Source: Neobacillus niacini (GTDB lineage Bacteria > Bacillota > Bacilli > Bacillales > Cytobacillaceae). Taken from it: DNA of 41,369 nt. The stretch covers positions 1 to 41,369 of the forward strand of contig NZ_JAMBOX010000026.1 of the NCBI RefSeq assembly GCF_023715785.1, given 5' to 3'. The notes beneath the pieces were generated by a model. The model did no database searches. It was not told the origin of the DNA and saw only the letters and a program-made list of their open reading frames with translations. The stretch's first letter is position 1, and the number at the start of each line of letters is the position of its first letter. Below, in pieces: positions 25,610 through 33,349 of the stretch. Both the position numbers and the translations under genes were made by a program.

Positions 25610-26041
25610 TTATCTGGCCGAAAGCTGCCCGCTTTCAAAGGCTTCAATCCGTGCGCGGACAAATTCCGGCACTGGCCGGGACATTTTTGTTTCTGCATCA
25701 TAGCTGACATAGATAATTTCCGCCAACAAAATCGGGTCCTCCTCGCCTTCCCTCGTCATAATACAATTCATCGTCATACTAGATTTGCCGATTTTGGACA
25801 TCTTGCACCAAATTGTTAACCAGTCATTCAATCGCGCCGAATTTTTATACTCCAAAGTTGATTTTGCCAAAACAAAATCAAAATCTTCGGCTTCAAAATC
25901 CAGTTTCAGGCCCTCCAGAAAATATTCGGTAACCGCTACATCTATGTAGGTCAAATAATGCGCGTTAAACACAATTTTTTGTCCGTCAATTTCAGAGTAT
26001 CGGACCTTTAGCCGATGAGAAAAGCGAAAATCTTTAATCAT
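25610..26041 (-). CDS. 4HBT hotdog-fold acyl-CoA thioesterase, YbgC/FadM type
   Basis: 143-aa cytosolic protein. The N-terminal motif YSEIDGQKIVFNAHYLTYID corresponds to the hotdog active-site segment with the catalytic Asp and helix seen in 4-hydroxybenzoyl-CoA thioesterase relatives. It likely hydrolyses short or medium acyl-CoA. ATG 26041 has AAGGTGG 7 bases upstream on the minus strand. It is divergent from the eut locus, with about 135 bp before the leader terminator there; a link to ethanolamine metabolism is not implied. Confidence 0.85.
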   Translation of the reverse strand: MIKDFRFSHRLKVRYSEIDGQKIVFNAHYLTYIDVAVTEYFLEGLKLDFEAEDFDFVLAKSTLEYKNSARLNDWLTIWCKMSKIGKSSMTMNCIMTREGEEDPILLAEIIYVSYDAETKMSRPVPEFVRARIEAFESGQLSAR

Positions 26042-26139
26042 AGTAAACCACCTTTTTTTATTCTCTTAAATTATCTTCTGCACATCTAAGGGAAATCCTC
26101 TAAATTTCTGATTTTTCTGCATAAATTAAAATGAAAGAA

Positions 26140-26159
26140 ATAGGATGTTAGTAACCTAT
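26140..26159 (+). promoter_or_regulatory. Hairpin in the eut leader (P1 position)
   Basis: ATAGG pairs with CCTAT around a 10-base loop, 17 bases before the ANTAR-like hairpin. In EutV-controlled leaders a first hairpin stands at this place, but its loop does not obey the A1/G4 hexaloop rule. Confidence 0.4.
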
Positions 26160-26176
26160 AAAAAGTGAATAGAAGT

Positions 26177-26233
26177 GGGCAAAGGTGCCTTTGATGCAGT
26201 TTCAGACTGTATCGGGGCACCTTTTTGTCTTTT
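26177..26233 (+). promoter_or_regulatory. ANTAR-target-like hairpin overlapping an intrinsic terminator (eut attenuator)
   Basis: GGGC AAAGGT GCCT (26177-26190) forms a short hairpin with a hexaloop carrying A at position 1 and G at position 4, the known signature of EutV-type ANTAR binding sites. It overlaps the 5' arm of a terminator: AAAGGTGCC (26181-26189) pairs perfectly with GGCACCTTT (26216-26224), with an inner 8-bp stem GATGCAGT/ACTGTATC, followed by TTTTTGTCTTTT. The two foldings exclude each other. Only the eutL Shine-Dalgarno site lies between it and the operon. EutV is encoded in the same locus. Confidence 0.78.
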
Positions 26234-26246
26234 GGGAGGTGAACAG

Positions 26247-26903
26247 ATGGTTTTAATAAGACTTCCTGCTATTGCCTTGGCAAGTCAAATCATTCCCAAT
26301 GTTGACGAAGGTTTAAGAGATTCCCTTCACATACCAGACCATATTAAAAGTCTCGCATTGGTGACAAGCACGAGTGATGATGTTGGCTATACAGCACTTG
26401 ACGAGGCCACAAAAATGGCCGCCGTTGAAGTGATCTATGCCAAGTCGTTTTATGCGGGTGCGGCCCACGCTTCGGGTCCGTTATCGGGGGAATTCTTGGG
26501 GATTTTAGGGGGAGTGACGCCATCCGAGGTAAAAAGCGGTCTTGAGGTTGCGGTCCGGATGATCAACGAAGGGCCGGCATTCTACGCGGTCGATGAGGCA
26601 GGAGAGCATGCTTACTATGCTCACACTGTTTCACGGACTGGAACGTTTTTGTCAAAAATGGCAGGAATCAATCCGGGGGAGCCGCTTGCCTACCTGATTG
26701 CGCCGCCGCTGGAGGCCATGGTCGGCTTGGACGCGGCGTTGAAGGCGGCAAATGTAAGACTTTGCGTGTTTTACGGCCCGCCGACAGAAACCAACTTTGG
26801 CGGCGGCTTGTTAACTGGAAGCCAATCGTCCTGCAAGGCTGCAGCTGAAGCTTTTGCTGAAACGATTAAAAAAATTGCGCTTTCTCCCCATAGTTTGTTT
26901 TAG
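26247..26903 (+). CDS. eutL: EutL, trimeric tandem-BMC shell protein
   Basis: 218-aa microcompartment shell protein, close to the usual EutL length. It starts MVLIRLPAIALASQIIPNVD and carries the EutL core (GYTALDEATKMAAVEVIYAKSFYAGA; second half ...SRTGTFLSKMAGI). EutL trimers form gated pores in the Eut shell and bind ethanolamine. ATG 26247 is preceded by GGGAGGTG; a longer reading from GTG 26175 would translate the attenuator hairpin and is rejected. First gene of the eut operon. Confidence 0.95.
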   Translation: MVLIRLPAIALASQIIPNVDEGLRDSLHIPDHIKSLALVTSTSDDVGYTALDEATKMAAVEVIYAKSFYAGAAHASGPLSGEFLGILGGVTPSEVKSGLEVAVRMINEGPAFYAVDEAGEHAYYAHTVSRTGTFLSKMAGINPGEPLAYLIAPPLEAMVGLDAALKAANVRLCVFYGPPTETNFGGGLLTGSQSSCKAAAEAFAETIKKIALSPHSLF

Positions 26904-26919
26904 AAGGGAAGGCAAATAG

Positions 26920-27369
26920 ATGAAGACCTATGCCCTCGGAATGATTGAAACGATTGGATTGACTTCATTAATTCCCGCCTTGGATGAGGCCGTGAAGGCT
27001 GCTAATGTCAAAGTGGTCAAGTATGAAAAAGCTGATGCTGGGATTGTAACCGGTTACATGATTGGGGATGTTGCAAGTGTGCAGGCTGCCGTTGACAGCG
27101 GGGTGAGAATCGCTAAACAGCTTGGAGGTTATCGCTCCTCGAAAGTGATTGCCAAGCCTGCAGAATCTGTATTTAACCTTTTGGAGTTTTTTCGGGTGCC
27201 AAAACAGGATAAACGGGATATTTTTCAAAAATTGACTGTGGCCGAGCTCCAAAAACTGGCGAAAGGGATGAAAGACTTCCCGGTGAAAGGGAGGGAGTTC
27301 TACAAATTGAAGAAAGCAGAATTAATTGAAGCGATGGTAAAGGTTGCGGGTGATGGATATGAAGCTTGA
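26920..27369 (+). CDS. BMC shell protein with Rho-N/SAP-like tail (EutK-like)
   Basis: 149 aa. Residues 1-~85 are one BMC domain (YALGMIETIGLTSLIPALDEAVKAA), a hexamer- or monomer-forming shell piece. The tail (~105-145: LTVAELQKLAKGMKD...KKAELIEAM) resembles the Rho N-terminal/SAP helical module that binds nucleic acid. Enteric EutK also joins a BMC domain to a C-terminal nucleic-acid-binding-like fold, but of another type. The gene sits 16 bp after eutL and overlaps eutE by 17 bp, so translation is coupled. Function of the tail is inferred only. Confidence 0.85.
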   Translation: MKTYALGMIETIGLTSLIPALDEAVKAANVKVVKYEKADAGIVTGYMIGDVASVQAAVDSGVRIAKQLGGYRSSKVIAKPAESVFNLLEFFRVPKQDKRDIFQKLTVAELQKLAKGMKDFPVKGREFYKLKKAELIEAMVKVAGDGYEA

Positions 27370-28849
27370 TCAGGATTTGCTATCGATTCAGGAGGTTCGC
27401 GATAAACTGCGGAACGCCTCGGCAGCACAAAAAACATTGGCAGAATTTTCACAGGAGAATATTGACCGGATTGTAAAAAACATCTGTGATGCAGCTGTAA
27501 GTGAGGCGGAGAGGCTTGCACGTATGGCAGTTGAAGAAACAGGATTTGGAAATGTAAAGGATAAAATCACGAAAAACCTATTCGCTGCAAGACAGGTTTA
27601 TGAAGCCATAAAGGACGTAAAGACGGTCGGAGTCATCGCAGAGGATGTCGACAGAAAGGTTTGGGAAATCGCCGAACCTGTAGGAGTGGTTGCCGGAATC
27701 TTGCCCTCTACCAATCCGACGTCAACGGTGATATTTAAAGCATTGATTGCTGTTAAAGCAAGGAACGCGATTGTATTTAGCCCTCATCCCTCTGCATTAA
27801 ACTGCTGCCTTGAGGCAGTCAGGGTCGTTCAGGAGGCTGCGGTGGCTGCAGGCGCACCTAATGACATTATTCAGTGCTTGGAGCATCCAACACTTGCCGC
27901 AACGCAGGAACTGATGACTCACAAACTCACAGACATGCTCCTGGCGACCGGGGGCCCGGGGATGGTAAAGGCCGCTTATAGCTCCGGCAAGCCCGCCTAT
28001 GGAGTTGGACCGGGAAATGTCCCGGTTTTTGTTCACAAAAGTGCTGATGTGGCCCAGGCTGCAAGACAGATCGTTCAAAGCAAATCGTTTGATTATGGAA
28101 CCATATGCGCGTCGGAGCAGGCGGTGGTGGTGGAAGAGGGCGTTAAAAGGTTGTTTTTACAAGAATTAAAGAAAAATGGGGCGCAGCTGTTAACTGCACA
28201 GGAAAAGGAAAGAGTAGCCAAGGTTATTTTGAATAATCGGTCGTTGAATGTGGAGATTGTCGGGAAACCGCCGCAAACGCTGGGGAAGTTGTCTGGAATA
28301 ACAATCTCGGAAAATACAAGAATTCTTGTGGGGGAAGAGGTGGAAGTCGGAAAAAATATCCCTTTTTCGATTGAAAAGCTTTCGCCGATATTAGCGCTTT
28401 ATACGGTAAAGGATCGGCGCGAGGGCTCTGACCTGTGTTTAAAACTGCTGGAGGCAGGTGGACTCGGGCACACGGTGGGAATCCATGCGCAGGACGATGA
28501 GGTGATTCGGGAGTTTGCCTTGAAAAAACCGGCGGGACGAATTGTCGTGAATTCGGGTACGACCTTTGGCGGAATCGGTGCCACAACCGGGATCCTACCC
28601 TCGATGACATTGGGGTGCGGGACATACGGCAACAATATCACAACGGACAACATCGGGCCAAGGCACTTGCTGAATATAAAGCGGGTGGCCTTCGGGGTCC
28701 GCGAAATGGCCAATGAGGACGAAAGAAAGGCTATCAGCAGTGGCACGCCGGAGGAAACAGTGGAAGCGTCAGCGAATCTAAATTTGGAAATCAACGAAGC
28801 GGAAATTACGAAAATCATCTTAAAAGTCATTAGTCAACTAAACAAGTAA
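27353..28849 (+). CDS. eutE: Acylating acetaldehyde dehydrogenase, EutE
   Basis: 498 aa. It oxidises acetaldehyde with CoA and NAD+ to acetyl-CoA inside the microcompartment. The catalytic cysteine is Cys252 in YGTICASEQAVV; ILPSTNPTST and GPGNVPVFV are typical family motifs. ATG 27353 (or 27359) lies inside the previous gene with AAAGG upstream; TTG 27344 is less likely. The last residues (EITKIILKVISQLNK) form an amphipathic helix after a linker, like an encapsulation peptide but at the C-terminus, whereas enteric EutE carries one at the N-terminus. Confidence 0.94.
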   Translation: MDMKLDQDLLSIQEVRDKLRNASAAQKTLAEFSQENIDRIVKNICDAAVSEAERLARMAVEETGFGNVKDKITKNLFAARQVYEAIKDVKTVGVIAEDVDRKVWEIAEPVGVVAGILPSTNPTSTVIFKALIAVKARNAIVFSPHPSALNCCLEAVRVVQEAAVAAGAPNDIIQCLEHPTLAATQELMTHKLTDMLLATGGPGMVKAAYSSGKPAYGVGPGNVPVFVHKSADVAQAARQIVQSKSFDYGTICASEQAVVVEEGVKRLFLQELKKNGAQLLTAQEKERVAKVILNNRSLNVEIVGKPPQTLGKLSGITISENTRILVGEEVEVGKNIPFSIEKLSPILALYTVKDRREGSDLCLKLLEAGGLGHTVGIHAQDDEVIREFALKKPAGRIVVNSGTTFGGIGATTGILPSMTLGCGTYGNNITTDNIGPRHLLNIKRVAFGVREMANEDERKAISSGTPEETVEASANLNLEINEAEITKIILKVISQLNK

Positions 28850-28866
28850 TCTAGGAGGTTTTGGGG

Positions 28867-29154
28867 ATGGGAAGAGAAACGTCTGCATTAGGCATGATTG
28901 AAACGAAGGGCTTAGTGGGTGCGGTCGAGGCGGCCGATGCAATGGTGAAAGCGGCTGATGTCCGGCTGGTCGGCAAGGTCCAAGTCGGCGGCGGGCTGGT
29001 TACGGTAATGGTCCGCGGTGATGTCGGTGCGGTGAAGGCGGCAACGGATGCTGGGGCCGCCGCTGCGTCTAACGTCGGGGAACTGATTTCCGTCCATGTG
29101 ATTCCCCGGCCGCATTCCGACATCGAGCTGATTCTTCCGAAATTGGAAGGGTAG
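28867..29154 (+). CDS. eutM: EutM, hexameric BMC shell protein
   Basis: 95 aa, single BMC domain (ALGMIETKGLVGAVEAADAMVKAADVRLVG), the major hexagonal shell tile. ATG 28867 has AGGAGG at 8 bases. It follows eutE by 17 bp. The sequence is nearly canonical for EutM/PduA-type tiles. Confidence 0.96.
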   Translation: MGRETSALGMIETKGLVGAVEAADAMVKAADVRLVGKVQVGGGLVTVMVRGDVGAVKAATDAGAAAASNVGELISVHVIPRPHSDIELILPKLEG

Positions 29155-29162
29155 TTTCTTAG

Positions 29163-29948
29163 ATGGCGCTGATTACGGAAAAATTCCTGCGCAATATAAT
29201 GGCACAACAAAAACTATCAAAGGAGTTCCTGCTTCAGGAAGGAGATAAGCTCACCCCTTCGGCGAAAGATTTTTTAATGGACCGGAAAATTTCGATTGTA
29301 CAGCCTGGAAGTTCAGAATCGGCACCACACCTGAGATTAACGATCCCTGTCGGAGTTTCCAATCGCCATGTTCATTTGACGGAAAAGCATTTTCATGTCC
29401 TCTTCGGTGAAACAGAGGGGGTAACGGAACTGAGGCCGCTGTCGCAGCCCGGCCAATTTGCTGCCCGGGAAACGGTCACGATCGTAGGGCCATCGGGCGT
29501 TATACGCAATGTCCGGATATTGGGGCCATTTCGCGGGCTAACCCAGGTGGAAATTTCCCGAACCGATGGGTTTACGCTTGGGATTCACCCTCAGGTACGG
29601 CTGTCAGGCTCTATTGATGGAACCCCAGGAATAACATTGGTGGGACCTGAGGGGGCGGTAACACTGCAGGAAGGATTAATCGTAGCTAAAAATCATGTTC
29701 ATATGTCGGGAGCGGACGCGCAGAGGTTTGATGTCAAACATGGTGATTCATTGATGCTTGGTTCAGAAGAAAGGAGGGTGATTTTTCAAGACGTGATCGT
29801 AAGGGTTAAAGATTCATATATCTTGGATTTTCATGTCGACCAGGATGAAGCCAACGCTGCCGGCTTATCAACTGGTGACAGAGTCGTGGTACTCGGGAAA
29901 AATCGCCGCTTCTATTCGCCATATCTAGGGGTGTTGCCGGATGGATAA
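29163..29948 (+). CDS. PduL-type phosphotransacylase (EutD role) with N-terminal extension
   Basis: 261 aa. The core (~58-255) is PduL, with both zinc-binding motifs VSNRHVHLTEKHF and KNHVHMSGADA. It would convert acetyl-CoA and phosphate to acetyl phosphate, recycling CoA in the compartment. The first ~45 residues (LITEKFLRNIMAQQ...KLTPSAKDFLMDRKISI) form a separate module, whose TPxAK part also occurs at the C-terminus of the next gene product. ATG 29163 follows GGAAGGG. It stands where classical eut loci have the unrelated EutD enzyme. Confidence 0.9.
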   Translation: MALITEKFLRNIMAQQKLSKEFLLQEGDKLTPSAKDFLMDRKISIVQPGSSESAPHLRLTIPVGVSNRHVHLTEKHFHVLFGETEGVTELRPLSQPGQFAARETVTIVGPSGVIRNVRILGPFRGLTQVEISRTDGFTLGIHPQVRLSGSIDGTPGITLVGPEGAVTLQEGLIVAKNHVHMSGADAQRFDVKHGDSLMLGSEERRVIFQDVIVRVKDSYILDFHVDQDEANAAGLSTGDRVVVLGKNRRFYSPYLGVLPDG

Positions 29949-30723
29949 AGGGAAACTGCAGCTGTTAGTCGAGCGGATTATCCGCGAATTATTGCAAGTG
30001 GAATCCCCGCGAAAAAAGGTCCTGTTTATCTTTTGTGACAGCACGGCACATGAGCCATACCGCGACCAGCTTTTAATTCTAACAAACAAGAAAATTGACC
30101 ACGATCTGTTATTTCTGGATGGGGAGACATCGGCATGGCTGGGGATCCAGCAAATTCAGTCAACTGGTGCGAAACAAATCATTGCTGCTGATGAATACGC
30201 CAAGGCCCCGCTGGAGTTGCCTCTGGATTACGATGCCATTGTGATTCCGGAGATTGATTTGGATAATGCCGCAAGGGTCTGTCAAGGTTTAAAGGGATCG
30301 GTGAAGGCTGAGATTATATTTTCGGCGCTGGTGCTGCAAAAACCCATCATTATTGGGGAGGACTCTCCGGGGCTAAAACGTGCTGACCGCCAAACGCTTA
30401 GAACGTTAGAGCTGCCACTTTCATATCGGAAAAAGTTCGAGTCTTACAAGCGTGAAATCGCTGATATGGGGATTTGTTTTTCCAAACAGGCCTGCCTTCA
30501 TAAGGAAATCATGAATCTATTAATTGGTGAAGGCGGCGAGGGGCACGAAGACCCATATATCTTTCAAGAAAAGGTAGTTACGGCGGATTGGCTGGCAAGG
30601 AATCTCCTAAACTCAAAGGGATTGTTAGTCAGGGAGGGGGTCGTTATTACGCCGCTGGCAAAGGAGTACATTAGGGAAAAGGGGATTGAAATAAGGGTTC
30701 TAGGCAAGGAGGAGGACTGTTGA
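29941..30723 (+). CDS. Unrecognised microcompartment-associated protein with cargo-type N-terminus
   Basis: 260 aa. Residues 1-19 (MDKGKLQLLVERIIRELLQ) form an amphipathic helix like encapsulation peptides. The middle (~25-190) alternates strands and helices (KKVLFIFCDS, KQIIAADEY, YDAIVIPEIDLDNAARV, KPIIIGED) in a Rossmann/flavoprotein-like pattern; a flavoprotein of the kind often found in BMC loci is possible but unproven. The C-terminus (VITPLAKEYIREKGIEIRVL) repeats the TPxAK module seen at the N-terminus of the PduL protein. The gene overlaps pduL by 8 bp and eutN by 4 bp, so it is embedded in the operon. No function is claimed. Confidence 0.8.
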   Translation: MDKGKLQLLVERIIRELLQVESPRKKVLFIFCDSTAHEPYRDQLLILTNKKIDHDLLFLDGETSAWLGIQQIQSTGAKQIIAADEYAKAPLELPLDYDAIVIPEIDLDNAARVCQGLKGSVKAEIIFSALVLQKPIIIGEDSPGLKRADRQTLRTLELPLSYRKKFESYKREIADMGICFSKQACLHKEIMNLLIGEGGEGHEDPYIFQEKVVTADWLARNLLNSKGLLVREGVVITPLAKEYIREKGIEIRVLGKEEDC

Positions 30724-31001
30724 TACTTGGTAAGGTCATCGGCAGTATTTGGGCCACGCAGAAGGAAGAAGGCATGAACCAGCTGAAGCTGTTAATTATT
30801 GAGCCGATCACCTGGAGGGGAGATTCAGCCGGGGCGCCAATTATTGCCGCCGACAGAATCGGGGCCGGACGTGGCGAGCGAGTGATTGTGTCACGGGGAA
30901 GTCCGGCGCGGACGATCTTTCCTAAGTCCGCCCCGATTGATGCGGTGGTGGTAGGGATTGTCGATTCCCTTGAGGTAGGAGTGGACGATGCCGAAGAATA
31001 G
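30720..31001 (+). CDS. eutN: EutN/CcmL-type pentameric vertex protein
   Basis: 93 aa beginning MILGKVIGSIWATQKEEGM, the standard EutN/CcmL/PduN opening, followed by GAGRGERVIVSRGSPAR. Pentamers cap the vertices of the shell. The start TTG 30720 overlaps the upstream stop (TTGA), with AAGGAGGA upstream. Confidence 0.95.
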   Translation: MILGKVIGSIWATQKEEGMNQLKLLIIEPITWRGDSAGAPIIAADRIGAGRGERVIVSRGSPARTIFPKSAPIDAVVVGIVDSLEVGVDDAEE

Positions 31002-31022
31002 CTTTTTAAAGGTGTGAAAAAC

Positions 31023-31364
31023 GTGACGGAGAAGAAGCAGCGCGTAATTCAAGAATATGTACCGGGCAAGCAGCTGACATTGGCCCATATCATAGCCAAT
31101 CCCGATGAGGCATTATATACGAAGCTTGGCATCGGGCAGGCGGGGGCAATCGGAATATTGACATTAACGCCAACGGAAACGGCAATTATTGCCGCTGATA
31201 TTGCAACGAAAGCGGCTGATATTGAGATTGGCTATTTGGACCGATTCACCGGGTCGCTGGTGATTTGCGGGACGGTTTCCAATGTGGAAATGGCGATTCA
31301 AGCGATCAATCAATTCCTCAGCAGGCAGCTGAAATTTGAACCTGCAGAGATCACCAGGTCATGA
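31023..31364 (+). CDS. eutS: EutS, BMC shell protein
   Basis: 113 aa, permuted BMC domain (VIQEYVPGKQLTLAHIIANP, GAIGILTLTPTETAIIAADIATKAADIEIGYLDRF), nearly canonical EutS, whose bent hexamers form shell edges. GTG 31023 is chosen because AAAGG lies 10 bases upstream; GTG 31014 sits directly against that site. It overlaps eutP by 4 bp (ATGA). Confidence 0.94.
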   Translation: MTEKKQRVIQEYVPGKQLTLAHIIANPDEALYTKLGIGQAGAIGILTLTPTETAIIAADIATKAADIEIGYLDRFTGSLVICGTVSNVEMAIQAINQFLSRQLKFEPAEITRS

Positions 31365-31804
31365 AAAAAGGAAAAGTGCTGCTGATTGGCCCCGTCGGTT
31401 CCGGTAAATCCACATTAACGAAGAGGCTGCTGGAGGACCCATCGCCTGCTGTGAAAACACAAGCACTTAATTATATGGACTGGATTATCGATACGCCCGG
31501 GGAATACAGTGAAAACCCGATTTTTTATCGGTCATTGCTTGCAACAGCATTGGAAGCCCGTGTCCTATTGGTGATTCAAGATGCAACCAGAAACCGGCAG
31601 TCTCTGCCGCCGAACTTTGCCCAAGGATTTCCGCTGATCCCAATTGGCGTGATTACTAAAATTGACCACCCTGCCGCCGATTTGGCGCTAGCAGAAAAAC
31701 TTCTGCGGCAAGTCCTCCCGCAACACACCATCTGCCGGGTATCCTCCCTCACTGGGGAAGGAATTACAGAGCTAAGAAGTGTCATTTTGCCGTATTTATC
31801 TTAA
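31361..31804 (+). CDS. eutP: EutP/PduV-type small GTPase-like protein
   Basis: 147-aa P-loop protein. Walker A is GPVGSGKST (residues 10-18), then DTPGEY as the G3-like motif and TKID as G4. In other bacteria EutP has been described as a phosphotransferase or a factor placing the compartment in the cell; its role here is inferred from family. Translation is coupled to eutS. A ~108-bp gap to eutW follows. Confidence 0.9.
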   Translation: MKKGKVLLIGPVGSGKSTLTKRLLEDPSPAVKTQALNYMDWIIDTPGEYSENPIFYRSLLATALEARVLLVIQDATRNRQSLPPNFAQGFPLIPIGVITKIDHPAADLALAEKLLRQVLPQHTICRVSSLTGEGITELRSVILPYLS

Positions 31805-31912
31805 GATAATCGTCCTGCGTTTATTCCTATAGGCAGCCCATCCCGATAATGAATATTAGGCGAATTCCTCGAATACGTATGTAAAAAAGCTTGACCACGG
31901 GGGTGGGCGAAG

Positions 31913-33349
31913 TTGAATACTGAGATGGTGATGGGGTTAACGGGGTTGACTTTGGAGGATAGAAGGTTGATTGAGACTGTTTCTGGACAGCTGCAGCTTT
32001 GGGCAGATGTATCACAGGCTGATGTGTTTATTGATTGTTTATTGCCGGATATGGATGCGGCGATGGTCGTAGCTGAGGCACATCCGCAAAATGGAGTATC
32101 GTTGTACCGGCTGCCGGTAACGGGTGAAATTGCCCTGAAGGAGAACGAGCCTGGGGTGCTATACTGCCTGCAGACTGGGGAGTCAGTCATCGGGGCCAGG
32201 GGGGTTTCTCAAGAAAATGTGAATATCCAGCAAAATGTAACTCCGATTAAAAACAGCCGTAACGAAACGATTGCCGCCCTCATCATGGAACGGGATATTA
32301 CTGACATGGTGGAGCAAGAAAAACATGTCGAAGTGTTGATGGAAACCACTGAGCAGTTAGGAGAAACACTGTTTCAGCAGGCAATGACCGAAAGCAAAAT
32401 TCCATCGCTTATCCATGAGGGGCTGTTGATTTTTAACGCCCACGGAATCATTACCTTTGCCAATGACCTGGCCTACCAAATTTTACTTGAATTTGGCCAC
32501 ACTATCAAAGTATTGGAAGCAAATGTAAATAACCTTTTCTCCGGCAGCTTTGCGATTGACCAGATCAAAGAGCACGGCGGTGTATTATCCGAGGACTTTC
32601 AAAGTGGGAATCTATTTATAAAAATAAAAGCTGTCGGCATCCATCGCGGAAAGCACATTGTTGGGGGAATTCTGCTTATGAGGGACCTGACTGAAATGAA
32701 AGAAAAAGAACGCGAGATCATGATTAAATCAGCGGTCATTAAAGAAATTCATCATCGCGTAAAAAACAATCTCCAGACGATTGCCAGTTTGTTAAGGCTG
32801 CAGATGAGACGGTCCAATTCCGATGAGGTGGAAAAAGTTTTTCGCGAGAGCATCAACCGGATCATGAGCATTTCGATCATCCATGAGATTTTATCGCAGG
32901 ACGGTTTAGACGAAGTCGACTGCAAGGAAATCTTTGAATATTTGACAAAAGGAATTGTGACTTCGATGCGGCTAAATGATCATTTAGTCACCGTAGAGGT
33001 AGAAGGAGATTCGCTATTTTTGAATTCTCGGAATGCCAGTTCTCTTGCATTGGTCATTAATGAGTTAGTCCAGAACGCCATGAACCATGCTTTTCTTCAT
33101 GTTTCAGAAGGCTTCATTCGCATTTTGCTTAAGAAATTTGGAAACGTGATGCAGATTACTGTTTCCGACAATGGCGTCGGCTTTAGTCCGGATTGCGTAA
33201 ACGGCGGCAACCTCGGCTTGGAAATTTGCCGCACGCTTGTTCAGGAAGATTTAAATGGCAGCATCCGTTTCGCCAATACCGGTAAAGGAACCACCATTAA
33301 GCTATTATTTCCCATACCTGACGGGGAGGGTGATCAGGGTGACCTTTAG
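31913..33349 (+). CDS. eutW: EutW, ethanolamine sensor histidine kinase
   Basis: 478-aa soluble kinase with no membrane segment. Residues ~1-140 look like the ligand-sensing N-terminal domain of Gram-positive EutW; ~165-260 is PAS-like. The HisKA_2-type phosphoacceptor region reads EIHHRVKNNLQTIASLLRLQ (His280/281) and the ATPase domain has NELVQNAMNHA, DNGVGF and GGNLGLEIC. EutW autophosphorylates in response to ethanolamine and activates EutV. The start is TTG 31913 behind GGGGGTGG. The gap before it (31805-31912) shows a TTATCTTAAGATAA palindrome at 31797 but no convincing promoter or ANTAR-type hairpin. Confidence 0.92.
   Translation: MNTEMVMGLTGLTLEDRRLIETVSGQLQLWADVSQADVFIDCLLPDMDAAMVVAEAHPQNGVSLYRLPVTGEIALKENEPGVLYCLQTGESVIGARGVSQENVNIQQNVTPIKNSRNETIAALIMERDITDMVEQEKHVEVLMETTEQLGETLFQQAMTESKIPSLIHEGLLIFNAHGIITFANDLAYQILLEFGHTIKVLEANVNNLFSGSFAIDQIKEHGGVLSEDFQSGNLFIKIKAVGIHRGKHIVGGILLMRDLTEMKEKEREIMIKSAVIKEIHHRVKNNLQTIASLLRLQMRRSNSDEVEKVFRESINRIMSISIIHEILSQDGLDEVDCKEIFEYLTKGIVTSMRLNDHLVTVEVEGDSLFLNSRNASSLALVINELVQNAMNHAFLHVSEGFIRILLKKFGNVMQITVSDNGVGFSPDCVNGGNLGLEICRTLVQEDLNGSIRFANTGKGTTIKLLFPIPDGEGDQGDL

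Noticed and set aside
26041..26139. Sigma-A or sigma-54 promoter for the eut operon
   Set aside because: TAAAAT near 26128 has no acceptable -35 partner, and no GG-N10-GC element is present.
26175..26246. Upstream extension of EutL
   Set aside because: The stretch is the attenuator hairpin. EutL homologues begin at the ATG 26247 residues behind GGGAGGTG.
31805..31912. A second EutV-responsive leader before eutW
   Set aside because: No hexaloop with A1/G4 and no terminator are visible, only a short TTATCTTAAGATAA palindrome that could be chance.
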